NCBI RefSeq assembly: GCF_001750685.1
Contig: NZ_CP017269.1
Coordinates: 5,559,416 to 5,623,415, forward strand
DNA: 64,000 nucleotides
From: Geosporobacter ferrireducens
GTDB lineage: Bacteria; Bacillota; Clostridia; Peptostreptococcales; Thermotaleaceae
Direction of reading: 5' to 3'
A program made the translations under genes and the position numbers. The notes under the pieces were generated by a model. The model ran no database searches and was not told where the DNA came from. It saw only the letters and a list, made by a program, of their open reading frames with translations. Position 1 is the stretch's first letter, and each line of letters opens with the position of its first letter. Positions 1 through 8,327 of the stretch are shown piece by piece.

Positions 1-176
1 CAGATGATAGGATACTCGAAATCTACAATGCACTAAGGCCTTATCGTTCTACAAAACAAGAACTATTAGAAATAGCCGATGAATTAGAGGGGAAATATAA
101 TGCTAAAATCAACGCCAGCTTTGTAAGAGAAGCGGCGGAAGTATATGAGCAAAGGAATAGATTGAGACAAGACTAG
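1..176 (+). CDS. pduE: Diol dehydratase small (gamma) subunit, C-terminal end
   Basis: This is the tail of a gene that begins before the window; reading from base 3 gives 57 codons to a TAG stop at 174-176. The translated end contains ALRPYRST, a run of acidic helix and NASFVREAAEVY, which match the C-terminus of the small subunit of B12-dependent propanediol or glycerol dehydratase. The subunit helps form the heterohexamer that dehydrates 1,2-propanediol or glycerol to an aldehyde. The following reactivase and microcompartment genes support the call. The large and medium subunits must lie upstream, out of view, so the substrate cannot be decided here. Confidence 0.88.
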   Translation, partial: DDRILEIYNALRPYRSTKQELLEIADELEGKYNAKINASFVREAAEVYEQRNRLRQD

Positions 177-206
177 AATCCGGGATAAAATCCAGGAGGT
201 AAAGAT

Positions 207-2027
207 ATGAAACTTGTAGCAGGAGTAGATATAGGAAATGCCACTACAGAAGTTGCTGTAGCTCAAATCAACGATCGAAACGAAACCATTTTTTTATCCA
301 GCGGCATTGTAAATACTACAGGGATAAAAGGAACGAGACAAAACATTCATGGTGTCTTTGCCTCTCTTAAGCAAGCTTTAGATAAAATAAATCATAAAAT
401 AGAAGATTTAAATCTAATAAGAATAAATGAAGCTGCTCCTGTAATTGGGGATGTGGCCATGGAAACGATTACGGAAACGATTATAACCGAGTCGACCATG
501 ATTGGCCACAACCCTTCCACGCCAGGAGGGATTGGCTTAGGAGTAGGAATTACAATCAATATTGATAAATTAGATAACTGTAATCATGGAGAACCTGTGA
601 TTGTCTTAATTCCGAAATGGGTAGACTTTATGAATGCTGCGGAGACGATCAATCGATTTATGGAGTGCGGGATACAGATCGCAGGGGCTGTTGCTCAACG
701 GGATGATGGTGTTTTGATCAACAATCGATTAAAAAAGCCGATTCCCATTGTTGATGAAGTGATACTCCTAGAAAAGGTTCCTGTTCATATGAAGGCTGCA
801 ATAGAGGTAGCTAGTCCCGGCGGTGTAGTAGAGATATTATCGAATCCCTATGGGATAGCCACTGTTTTTGGATTGACTTCAGAAGAAACAAAGCAAATCG
901 TACCGATTGCAAGAGCATTAATAGGCAATCGATCAGCTGTAGTCATAAAAACTCCAAAGGGGGATGTACAGGAAAGAAGGATTCCAGCAGGGCAAATTCA
1001 TATAATCGGTGAAAAGCGAAGGGCTACTGTTGATGTGGATGACGGTGCTGAAAGAATCATGAAGATTTTAAAAATAGCAGCTCCTATTGAAGATGTAAAA
1101 GGCGAACCGGGAACCAATGCAGGCGGGATGTTAGAGAAAGTTCGGCAGGTGATGTCTGAACTTACGAAGCAACATCCTAATTCCATTAAAATTCAGGATT
1201 TGCTGGCAGTAGATACTTTTGTTCCGCAAAAGGTTAAAGGGGGGTTAGCTGAAGAGTTTTCTATGGAAAATGCTGTGGGTATAGCAGCTATGGTAAAAGC
1301 AGATAAACTGCAAATGGATATGATTGCAGAAGAATTAAAGTCTGAGATGGCAGTGACAGTAGAGGTTGGTGGTGTTGAAGCGGATATGGCAATCAGAGGA
1401 GCCCTCACAACACCGGGCAGTAGTACCCCTCTTGCAATATTGGATATGGGTGCTGGATCTACGGATGCTTCCATTATGAATAAAAATGGAGAAATCAAAT
1501 CAATTCATTTAGCTGGTGCAGGGAATATGGTAACCTTATTAATACGCTCTGAATTGGGCCTGGAGGATCTGGAAATAGCTGAAGATATAAAAAAATACCC
1601 ATTGGCGAAGGTAGAAAGCTTATTTCATATACGTCATGAAGATGGAACTGTCCAATTCTTTGAAAAATCTTTAGATCCTAACGTATTTGCGAAGGTAGTG
1701 ATTTTAAAAGATGATAACATGATTCCTATACCAGAGCATAATTCAGTAGAAAAGATTAAACTGATTCGACGGACTGCAAAGGAAAAGGTGTTTGTTACCA
1801 ACGCAGTAAGAGCTTTGAGTATGGTATGTCCTACCGGAAATATAAGAGATATTGAATTTGTAGTATTGGTTGGTGGCTCAGCTTTAGATTTTGAGGTTCC
1901 GCAGTTAGTAACCGATGCTTTATCACAATACGGTGTAGTAGCAGGCAGAGGGAACATTCGAGGCTCTGAAGGGCCTAGAAATGCAGTGGCCACGGGCCTA
2001 ATTCTGGCGATGAAGGTGGGGCCGTAG
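207..2027 (+). CDS. pduG: Diol/glycerol dehydratase reactivase, large subunit
   Basis: At 606 residues this is full length for the DdrA/PduG/GdrA family, which uses ATP to release damaged cobalamin from inactivated diol dehydratase. It has an Hsp70/actin-like ATPase core: an N-terminal phosphate-loop strand (AGVDIGNATTEVA, about residues 5-17), a second nucleotide-binding strand ILDMGAGSTDAS near residue 415, and a C-terminal VVLVGGSALDFEVP. The ATG start follows AGGAGGTAAAG by a good distance. The small reactivase subunit begins 4 bases after its stop, so the two are almost certainly translationally coupled. Located between the dehydratase and shell genes, it should act on the encapsulated enzyme. 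Confidence 0.95.
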   Translation: MKLVAGVDIGNATTEVAVAQINDRNETIFLSSGIVNTTGIKGTRQNIHGVFASLKQALDKINHKIEDLNLIRINEAAPVIGDVAMETITETIITESTMIGHNPSTPGGIGLGVGITINIDKLDNCNHGEPVIVLIPKWVDFMNAAETINRFMECGIQIAGAVAQRDDGVLINNRLKKPIPIVDEVILLEKVPVHMKAAIEVASPGGVVEILSNPYGIATVFGLTSEETKQIVPIARALIGNRSAVVIKTPKGDVQERRIPAGQIHIIGEKRRATVDVDDGAERIMKILKIAAPIEDVKGEPGTNAGGMLEKVRQVMSELTKQHPNSIKIQDLLAVDTFVPQKVKGGLAEEFSMENAVGIAAMVKADKLQMDMIAEELKSEMAVTVEVGGVEADMAIRGALTTPGSSTPLAILDMGAGSTDASIMNKNGEIKSIHLAGAGNMVTLLIRSELGLEDLEIAEDIKKYPLAKVESLFHIRHEDGTVQFFEKSLDPNVFAKVVILKDDNMIPIPEHNSVEKIKLIRRTAKEKVFVTNAVRALSMVCPTGNIRDIEFVVLVGGSALDFEVPQLVTDALSQYGVVAGRGNIRGSEGPRNAVATGLILAMKVGP

Positions 2028-2030
2028 CTT

Positions 2031-2495
2031 ATGAAAATTGCCTATGGAAAAGAAAAACCTTCTATCTATGTGTACTATAGCAGCTGTATAGATGATTTAT
2101 CTGCATTTCATCATTTGATTTGGGGAATTGAAGAAGAAGGACTTCCTTATCGAATGATGCCGCAGCCAGAAAATACTTCATTAAAACTGAGTTATATGGC
2201 TGCAGAATCATCCAGCCTCAGCGTTGGGCTGGGAATCGGCAGTGACGGTTTGATTATTCTTCACTATGGAAAGCTTCCTTTTGAAATGCCCCTTTTCCAA
2301 ATACCTCACACAAGCAGTGTAAGTGTTATGCGGGCTGTAGGTGCAAATGCTGCTAGGTTAGTGAAAGGGATACCTTTTAAATCGGTAGATTCTATAAGGG
2401 ATATAGGGGTACCAGATCCAGAATGTACAGAAATGGATGTTGAAAGTATTATTGTAAAGGTTTTAGAGGAGTTAAAGAAAAGAATAAAAGCTTAA
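2031..2495 (+). CDS. pduH: Diol/glycerol dehydratase reactivase, small subunit
   Basis: This 154-residue protein matches the small DdrB/PduH subunit that pairs with the large reactivase and swaps with a dehydratase subunit during cofactor release. Recognisable parts are the N-terminal PSIYVYYSS strand, the IWGIEEEGLPYRM helix and the glycine-rich VGLGIGSDGLIILHYGKLP segment. It is longer than the roughly 115-125 residues I expect for PduH, with about 35 extra C-terminal residues ending in a lysine-rich helix. It begins 4 bases after pduG. The call rests on these motifs and on position. Confidence 0.87.
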   Translation: MKIAYGKEKPSIYVYYSSCIDDLSAFHHLIWGIEEEGLPYRMMPQPENTSLKLSYMAAESSSLSVGLGIGSDGLIILHYGKLPFEMPLFQIPHTSSVSVMRAVGANAARLVKGIPFKSVDSIRDIGVPDPECTEMDVESIIVKVLEELKKRIKA

Positions 2496-2508
2496 GGAGG
2501 TGTAAGGA

Positions 2509-3042
2509 TTGTCTAAACTTGCCTTAGGAATTATTGAAACAGTTGGTTTGGCAGCAGCAGTTGAGGCTGCAGATGCAGCAGTAAAGTCAGCCAATGTAAT
2601 CCTCATAGGTTACGAATTGTCAAAAGGTGGAGGAATGGTAACCATCAAATTTGAAGGAGATGTAGGTGCAGTAAAGGCTGCTGTAGAGGCAGGCTGTGCT
2701 GCAGCTGAAAGAATCAATAAGGTATGGAGTAAACAAGTTATTCCAAGACCCCATGAAGAAATAGATAAGCTGATTAGAACGGAGGAAACTGTTGGGCTTG
2801 CAGGAGATACTCAACCGGTCTCGAGTGAAGAAAAAGCAATAGAAGAGAAAGCGGAAGAAGTAATATTGGAGGGGGAAGAAGAAAAAAGCCTACAATTAGA
2901 AGAAGTTCCTTTAGAGGATGAATTAGAGATTCTAGTTTCAACAGAAATATGTAATTTATGCAAGGATCCCAAATGTCCAAGAAGAAAAGGAGATTTAAAA
3001 ACCTTATGTATCCATTATGATGAAAAGGGAGAGGAGGAATAA
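2509..3042 (+). CDS. pduK: BMC shell protein with C-terminal cysteine cluster (PduK-like)
   Basis: Residues 1 to about 85 form one BMC domain (ALGIIETVGL..VEAADAAVKSANV..GYE..GDVGAVKAAVEAG), so the protein should join the microcompartment shell as a hexamer. About 50 acidic linker residues rich in Glu follow, and then four cysteines at 148, 151, 156 and 167 (CNLCKDPKC and TLC). This architecture matches PduK, whose extension is thought to bind iron-sulfur or another metal. The start is TTG at 2509, chosen because AAGGAGGTG lies just upstream and the domain begins at once. A 26-bp tract is identical to one in the next shell gene. Confidence 0.85.
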   Translation: MSKLALGIIETVGLAAAVEAADAAVKSANVILIGYELSKGGGMVTIKFEGDVGAVKAAVEAGCAAAERINKVWSKQVIPRPHEEIDKLIRTEETVGLAGDTQPVSSEEKAIEEKAEEVILEGEEEKSLQLEEVPLEDELEILVSTEICNLCKDPKCPRRKGDLKTLCIHYDEKGEEE

Positions 3043-3045
3043 CAG

Positions 3046-3327
3046 ATGAGTGACGCATTGGGAATGATAGAAACAAAAGGACTGGTAGGCGCTATTGAGG
3101 CTGCTGATGCAATGACAAAAGCGGCAAATGTTGCATTAATTGGTTATGAGAAAATTGGCTCGGGATTAATTACGGTTATGGTAAGAGGAGATGTAGGTGC
3201 AGTAAAGGCTGCAACAGATGCAGGAGCTGCTGCGGCAGCAAAAGTTGGAGAGATTGTCTCTGTTCATGTAATCGCAAGACCTCATATAGATACTGAAAAG
3301 TTATTGCCAAAAGGAACTGTAGAATAA
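3046..3327 (+). CDS. pduA: BMC-H hexameric shell protein (PduA/PduJ type)
   Basis: The 93-residue protein is a minimal single BMC domain, which forms the flat hexameric tiles of the shell. It shows the family signature LGMIETKGLVGAIEAADAM, then KAANVALIGYEKIGSGL, GDVGAVKAATDAGA and a C-terminal VIARPHIDTEKLLP. It starts with ATG after GAGGAGGAA and follows pduK by 3 bases. PduA and PduJ cannot be told apart with confidence; the short length and lack of extension favour one of these two major facet proteins. Confidence 0.93.
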   Translation: MSDALGMIETKGLVGAIEAADAMTKAANVALIGYEKIGSGLITVMVRGDVGAVKAATDAGAAAAAKVGEIVSVHVIARPHIDTEKLLPKGTVE

Positions 3328-3355
3328 GGGCTTGGGTATTGAAGGGAGCTTTCAA

Positions 3356-4003
3356 ATGATTCAACAGGATAAGCAGTTCGTTGAGAAAATTGTAAGAGAA
3401 GTTTTAAAACGGATAGACGAAATTATCAATGAGGATAGTATCCCAATAGGTGTTTCTAACCGACATATTCATTTGAGTAAGGAAGATCTGAATACTTTAT
3501 TTGGTCAAGGATATCAATTGACAAAACTGAAAGATTTAAAGCAACCTGGGCAATATGCTGCTGTTGAGACAGTAAAGGTAGTCGGAAAAAAGGGATCTTT
3601 TGATAATGTTAGAATACTTGGCCCTGTTAGAGACCTAACCCAATTAGAAATCTCTTTTTCAGATGGATATATTCTTGGCCTTGAGCCTCCTGTAAGAGAA
3701 TCTGGGAAAATTGGCGGAACCCCTAGTATTAAAATTATTGGGCCGAAAGGAGAAGTACAAAAAGATCAAGGGGTCATTGCTGCATTAAGACATATCCATG
3801 TTCCAAAAGATTATGCAATAAAGCATGATTTAAAAGACAAGAATTTTGTAAATGTAGTCACAGAGGGTTTGCGGAAGATTGTATTTTATAATGTTCTGGT
3901 TAGAGTATCGGATCAATATGCTTTAGAAATGCATGTAGATACTGATGAAGCTAACGCTGGGGGATTAAAAACCGGAAATCGTGTTAAAATTTTAAAGGAT
4001 TAA
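3356..4003 (+). CDS. pduL: Phosphate propanoyltransferase PduL
   Basis: PduL converts acyl-CoA and phosphate to acyl phosphate and CoA inside the compartment, recycling CoA for the aldehyde dehydrogenase. Two His-x-His zinc sites are visible: VSNRHIHLS near residue 38 and ALRHIHVP near residue 143. The first 20 residues (QQDKQFVEKIVREVLKRI) form an amphipathic helix typical of an encapsulation peptide. I choose ATG at 3356 because GAAGGGAG lies 7 bases upstream; an in-frame TTG at 3332 would add 8 residues before that site. The resulting 215 residues is normal for the family. Confidence 0.94.
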   Translation: MIQQDKQFVEKIVREVLKRIDEIINEDSIPIGVSNRHIHLSKEDLNTLFGQGYQLTKLKDLKQPGQYAAVETVKVVGKKGSFDNVRILGPVRDLTQLEISFSDGYILGLEPPVRESGKIGGTPSIKIIGPKGEVQKDQGVIAALRHIHVPKDYAIKHDLKDKNFVNVVTEGLRKIVFYNVLVRVSDQYALEMHVDTDEANAGGLKTGNRVKILKD

Positions 4004-4018
4004 AGGGGATTATAGTCT

Positions 4019-4840
4019 ATGGATCTAACAAGAGCTAACGAATATATAGAAACTTTTGCAAGACTTGTAGAAAAAAAATGTGTCAATCCTTATGAAGGCG
4101 ACTTAAGAGTGGGCGTAGATTTGGGTACGGCGAATATTGTAATATCGGTGGTAGACAGTATTGGAAACCCGATTGCCGGAGCATTGTATCCTGCCTCGGT
4201 AGTAAAAGATGGCTTGGTGTTAGATTATGTAGGTGCAGTTCGCATTGTACGGAACTTGAGGCAGGAAGTGGAAGATATCCTTGGAAAGAAATTAATGCAG
4301 GCTGCAACCGCAGTTCCGCCGGGCACGGTGGGAGGAAACGCCAAAGCGATCGCAAATGTAGTGGAATCCTCTGACATGGAGGTTATCAATATAGTAGATG
4401 AACCTACAGCTGCGGCTTCAGTGCTAAATATAAGAGATGGAGCAGTTGTAGATGTTGGAGGTGGTACCACAGGGATTAGTATTCTCAAGGGAGGAGAGGT
4501 CATTTATACTGCGGATGAACCAACCGGTGGAACCCATATGAGTCTAGTTGTAGCCGGCAACTATAAGATTTCCTTCGAGGAAGCAGAAGTACTAAAAAAA
4601 GATCCGAACAGACAACGGGAAATATTCCCAGTTATTAGACCAGTAGTAGAAAAGATGGCGTCTATCGTTAAAAAACATATAGCTGGTTACGGTGTAGAAA
4701 ATATTTATGTGGTAGGAGGGGCCTGCTGCTTTACAGAATTTGAGAATGTTTTTATAAAGGAAATTGGCATTGAAACCATAAAACCCCATAGGCCCCTTCT
4801 CGTCACGCCTTTAGGTATTGCACTGAACTGTCAGAAGTGA
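4019..4840 (+). CDS. eutJ: EutJ-family Hsp70-like microcompartment protein
   Basis: This 273-residue protein has an actin/Hsp70 fold: phosphate-1 motif VGVDLGTANIVISVVD (about residues 31-46), TAVPPGTVGG, VDEPTAAASVL, phosphate-2 motif VVDVGGGTTGISIL (about 141-154) and adenosine motif VYVVGGACCFTEFE near 240. These match EutJ from ethanolamine utilisation operons, a putative chaperone for compartment enzymes with unproven function. Salmonella-type pdu operons lack it, so this locus mixes Pdu and Eut parts. ATG follows AAAGGGGAT. It lies between pduL and the flavoprotein with short gaps, consistent with one operon. Confidence 0.85.
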   Translation: MDLTRANEYIETFARLVEKKCVNPYEGDLRVGVDLGTANIVISVVDSIGNPIAGALYPASVVKDGLVLDYVGAVRIVRNLRQEVEDILGKKLMQAATAVPPGTVGGNAKAIANVVESSDMEVINIVDEPTAAASVLNIRDGAVVDVGGGTTGISILKGGEVIYTADEPTGGTHMSLVVAGNYKISFEEAEVLKKDPNRQREIFPVIRPVVEKMASIVKKHIAGYGVENIYVVGGACCFTEFENVFIKEIGIETIKPHRPLLVTPLGIALNCQK

Positions 4841-4851
4841 GGTGAAATGAG

Positions 4852-5628
4852 TTGGACATAAATGCAATTCTTGATGAGATTGTAAATGAGGTAGTTAAAA
4901 AACTTCAAAATAGACCGAGAAGCGCACTGATTTTGTTTACCGGAGCATCCATTGGTTTTCCTGATGCTATAAAACAATTAAAATGCTTAAAAGAAGAAAG
5001 ATGGAAATTTAAAGTCCTACTATCTAATAGTGCTGAATATGTTCTAACACCGGAACTTGTCAATAAAGAGTTGGGCGTGCAGGAAGTATATCTTGAACGA
5101 GAGATCACAAGTATGAAATTTCTTTACTCAGATATTGAATTAATCATTATAGCTACAATGACGTTGAATACAGCAGTTAAGATTTCCATTGGAATTGCAG
5201 ATACACTGGTAACAAATATTGCTGCCCATGCAATCATGGAAGGCATTCCAATTTTGGCAGCGAAGGATGCTTGTGATTTAGAAAATCCTGTACGAAAACA
5301 ATTAGGAATGAATAAAAGTCCAATAGCCTACTTAGATAAAATGACCGGACATCTGAAAGCTTTATCTTCCTATGGAATAAAGCTGGTGGACGCAGGGGAT
5401 TTACATTGCCATGCAAAAGACTTAAATCTTTTTACAGGCTCTACTACTGCAACAAATAGTATTTCTAAGATCTCTCAAGTACATAAAAAAGTAATATCCA
5501 GGGCGGATATAATAGATGCAGCCGCAGGCGGAGATCATATAATCATTTCCCCGCAAACGATCATTACATCACTTGCTAGAGATGCTGCAAAAGAACTTGG
5601 TATAAAATTCTGCATACAAGAAGGGTAG
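4852..5628 (+). CDS. pduM: PduM-like microcompartment flavoprotein
   Basis: The N-terminal 18 residues (INAILDEIVNEVVKKLQ) form an encapsulation-peptide-like amphipathic helix. Residues about 23-190 resemble a flavin-binding Dfp/UbiX-type fold (ALILFTGASIGFPDAI, LLSNSAE, IIATMTLNTAVKISIGIAD, GIPILAAKDAC). The last 40 residues (ADIIDAA, then IITSLARDAAKELGIKF) resemble, from memory, the C-terminus of Salmonella PduM, a small protein needed for compartment structure. I infer a PduM relative with a full flavoprotein domain in the middle. Start is TTG at 4852, 7 bases after GAGGTG. A redox or cofactor role in the lumen is plausible, but its reaction is unknown. Confidence 0.6.
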   Translation: MDINAILDEIVNEVVKKLQNRPRSALILFTGASIGFPDAIKQLKCLKEERWKFKVLLSNSAEYVLTPELVNKELGVQEVYLEREITSMKFLYSDIELIIIATMTLNTAVKISIGIADTLVTNIAAHAIMEGIPILAAKDACDLENPVRKQLGMNKSPIAYLDKMTGHLKALSSYGIKLVDAGDLHCHAKDLNLFTGSTTATNSISKISQVHKKVISRADIIDAAAGGDHIIISPQTIITSLARDAAKELGIKFCIQEG

Positions 5629-5640
5629 GGTGGTGACGAG

Positions 5641-5910
5641 ATGTATTTAGGAAAAGTTGTTGGCATGGTAGTGGCCACACGAAAAGATGAAACCTTAGTA
5701 GGAAAAAAATTACTCATTGTTCAACCTGTAAACCCTAAGGAAGATCCAGTGGGAAATCCGGAGGTTGCAATAGATTCAGTCGGTGCAGGTGTAGGAGAAT
5801 ATGTTCTGGTTTCAAAGGGAAGTCCGGCTAGGCAAATTTTTGGGAATCCAAATTCTCCTATAGATGCTGCTATTGTAGGTATTATTGATACCATAGAGGT
5901 TAGTGAGTAG
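5641..5910 (+). CDS. pduN: BMC-P pentameric vertex protein (EutN/CcmL/PduN)
   Basis: At 89 residues this is a full-length EutN/CcmL family protein, which forms the pentamers that cap the vertices of the icosahedral shell. Signatures are MYLGKVVGMVVATRKDETL, LLIVQPVNP, AIDSVGAGVGEYVLVSKGSPARQ and the C-terminal DAAIVGIIDTIEV. It starts with ATG after a GGTGG site, 12 bases past the flavoprotein stop. It is the only vertex protein visible. Confidence 0.94.
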   Translation: MYLGKVVGMVVATRKDETLVGKKLLIVQPVNPKEDPVGNPEVAIDSVGAGVGEYVLVSKGSPARQIFGNPNSPIDAAIVGIIDTIEVSE

Positions 5911-5923
5911 AGGATGTGAAACG

Positions 5924-6913
5924 ATGGGAAAGATCTATACAAAAAAGGGAGATAAGGGAGAAACGGGCCTGCTTGGGGGCAGTAGAATCGAAAAAGACGA
6001 TCTGCGTGTTTCCTGCTATGGAACTTTAGATGAGGCAAATGCGATGATTGGAACTGCTTACTCTCTCATAAAAAACACTGATATTCGTGAAATTCTGCAT
6101 CAAATACAACAACAGCTTTTTTTAGTAGGTGCTGAGCTGGCAAGTGATGCACAGGGAAGATCCAGTTTAAAGCAGCTAATTAACCAGCACGAAGTTCAGT
6201 GGCTGGAAGAAAAAATTGATCATTACCAGCAAATCGTGGGTGAACAGAGAGAATTTATTATTCCGGGAAAATCAACAGGGTCTGCCCTTCTGCATGTTGC
6301 CAGGACTATTATCCGGAGAGCGGAAAGAAATATAATTTCACTTAACAAAAATAAAAAAATTAGAGAGGAAATTCTTCAATATATCAATCGTCTTTCAGAT
6401 ACCTTGTTTATGCTTGCGCGTATGGAAGAACAATGGAGTTTTATTGAAGAAATAAAAAATAAGGTACTGGAAAAACTGAAAGTTCAAAACAAAGAAGAGT
6501 ATTTAAATTTAGAAATTGTAAAAAAGATGGCTAAAGCGGCAGAGGAAAAGGCATATCAGATAGGCGTACCGATTATTTTTTCTGTTGTCGATGCGGGCGG
6601 TAATTTAATGCTGTATCATCGCATGGACGACGCACTCCTTGTTAGTATCGATATATCCATAAACAAAGCATATACTTCAGCATTCTTAAAAATTCCCACC
6701 CATGAAGTTGCACCTTTAGTCCAACCTGGTACTGAATTATATGGTTTACAGTGGACCAATGGAAATAGAATCATAACATTTGGCGGAGGATATCCCTTAA
6801 AAGTACATCATCGCATCGTAGGTGCAATCGGAGTTAGCGGAGGTTCAGTAGAACAAGATATGGCCATAGCAATGCATGCGCTAAGAATATTTGAACTGGA
6901 AAGGGGAGAATAG
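5924..6913 (+). CDS. pduO: PduO-type ATP:cob(I)alamin adenosyltransferase with GlcG-like domain
   Basis: The N-terminal 180 residues are a PduO-type adenosyltransferase: the ATP-binding YTKKGDKGETGLLGG and the IIRRAERNI helix are both present. This domain makes adenosylcobalamin, the dehydratase cofactor. Residues about 190-329 are a GlcG/HbpS-like (DUF336) domain ending in HHRIVGAIGVSGG, as in two-domain PduO. I choose ATG at 5924 because AGAGGATG precedes it and family members begin this way; a GTG at 5903 would overlap pduN. No encapsulation helix is evident. Confidence 0.94.
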   Translation: MGKIYTKKGDKGETGLLGGSRIEKDDLRVSCYGTLDEANAMIGTAYSLIKNTDIREILHQIQQQLFLVGAELASDAQGRSSLKQLINQHEVQWLEEKIDHYQQIVGEQREFIIPGKSTGSALLHVARTIIRRAERNIISLNKNKKIREEILQYINRLSDTLFMLARMEEQWSFIEEIKNKVLEKLKVQNKEEYLNLEIVKKMAKAAEEKAYQIGVPIIFSVVDAGGNLMLYHRMDDALLVSIDISINKAYTSAFLKIPTHEVAPLVQPGTELYGLQWTNGNRIITFGGGYPLKVHHRIVGAIGVSGGSVEQDMAIAMHALRIFELERGE

Positions 6914-6916
6914 GCC

Positions 6917-8311
6917 TTGAAGACAGAAGCTCAACAGATTGAGCAAATTGTGAAGCGGGTTATGGATGAAATTATTTCAAAACAAGAAAAAGTCTTGGAT
7001 GATTATGGCATTTATAACGAGATGGAGGATGCTATTGAAGCCGCATGGCTGGCACAAAAAGAGCTCATTAAGTTTAATTTGGACACACGGAGTAAGTTTA
7101 TCGCAGAAATACGAAAGGCATGTAGTGAAAATGTAGAATTATTATCTAGAATGGCTTATGAAGAAACCGGAATGGGTCGATATGAAGATAAAATAAAGAA
7201 AAATCTTTTAGTCATCAACAAAACCCCCGGTGTTGAGGATTTAAAATCTGAGGTTTTTTCTGGAGATGATGGTTTAACTTTAATTGAATCATCTCCCTAC
7301 GGTGTTATCGGAGCGATAACCCCTACAACCAATCCTTCAGAAACGGTTATTTGCAATGCCATTGGTATGATTGCAGCAGGAAATGCTGTGGTTTTCAGTC
7401 CACATCCCAGTGCCAGGAAAACATCCCTGCAGACAGTGCAAATTATTAATAAAGCGATCATTATTGCTGGCGGCCCCGGCAATCTCGTCACCACCGTAAA
7501 GAATCCGACCTTGGAAAATGCTGAAATCATGATGAAGCATAAAAAAGTAAATATGCTGGTAGCTACTGGCGGGCCAGGGGTTGTAAAAGCTGTCCTTTCT
7601 TCCGGAAAGAAAGCTATTGGTGCAGGGGCAGGAAATCCGCCAGCTGTGGTAGATGAGACCGCAGATATAGAAAAAGCTGCCAAAGATATCATTGATGGAG
7701 GAAGCTTTGATAACAATTTACCTTGTATTGCCGAAAAGGAAGTTATCGTAGTAGATGCTGTAGCAGACTACTTAATATTTAATATGAAGAAAAATAATGC
7801 TTTTGAGATTAAGGACCCAAGTCTCATTGAAAAGCTCGAAAAACTTATATTAAATGAGAAAGGATATCCGCACAAAGATTTTATTGGAAAAAATGCCGAC
7901 TATATTCTAAAAAAAATGGGTATAGATTGTGCCCCTGAGATCAGGGCAATCATTGTAGAGGTATCCAAAAACCACCCATTTGTACAAAAGGAACTAATGA
8001 TGCCGGTACTGCCAATTGTCCGGGTCAAGGATATCCATGAGGCGGTTCAAGTAGCCGTTGAGGTTGAGCATGGGTTTAAGCATACTGCAATTATGCATTC
8101 TAAGAATGTTGATCATCTAACCGCCTTAGCAAAAGAAATACAAACAACTATTTTTGTTAAGAATGGTCCTTCTTATGCAGGAATTGGTGTTGGGGGCGAA
8201 GGCTATACCACATTTACCATTGCAGGCCCGACAGGAGAAGGCCTGACTTCAGCAAGAACCTTTACAAGAAAAAGAAGATGCGTTCTTGTTGGCGGGTTTT
8301 CTATAAAATAG
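6917..8311 (+). CDS. pduP: CoA-acylating propionaldehyde dehydrogenase PduP
   Basis: PduP oxidises the toxic aldehyde to acyl-CoA with reduction of NAD+. The 464-residue length is typical. It opens with an amphipathic helix (QQIEQIVKRVMDEII) that serves as the encapsulation peptide in this family. The cofactor segment TPTTNPSETVICNAIGMIAAGNAV and the catalytic cysteine C270 in FDNNLPCIAEKE are in place, followed by the GVGGEGYTTFTIAGPTGEG segment. The start is TTG at 6917 behind GGGGAG, 3 bases after pduO. Whether the substrate is propionaldehyde or 3-hydroxypropionaldehyde cannot be read from sequence. Confidence 0.95.
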   Translation: MKTEAQQIEQIVKRVMDEIISKQEKVLDDYGIYNEMEDAIEAAWLAQKELIKFNLDTRSKFIAEIRKACSENVELLSRMAYEETGMGRYEDKIKKNLLVINKTPGVEDLKSEVFSGDDGLTLIESSPYGVIGAITPTTNPSETVICNAIGMIAAGNAVVFSPHPSARKTSLQTVQIINKAIIIAGGPGNLVTTVKNPTLENAEIMMKHKKVNMLVATGGPGVVKAVLSSGKKAIGAGAGNPPAVVDETADIEKAAKDIIDGGSFDNNLPCIAEKEVIVVDAVADYLIFNMKKNNAFEIKDPSLIEKLEKLILNEKGYPHKDFIGKNADYILKKMGIDCAPEIRAIIVEVSKNHPFVQKELMMPVLPIVRVKDIHEAVQVAVEVEHGFKHTAIMHSKNVDHLTALAKEIQTTIFVKNGPSYAGIGVGGEGYTTFTIAGPTGEGLTSARTFTRKRRCVLVGGFSIK

Positions 8312-8327
8312 AATAGGGGTGGCAGCC

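Noticed and set aside
1193..1498. Reverse-strand frame of 101 codons inside pduG
   Set aside because: It is the antisense of a well-conserved reactivase gene, with Ser/Ile-rich non-protein-like composition and no ribosome site.
3332..3355. TTG start for pduL eight codons upstream
   Set aside because: The ribosome site lies after this TTG and immediately before ATG 3356.
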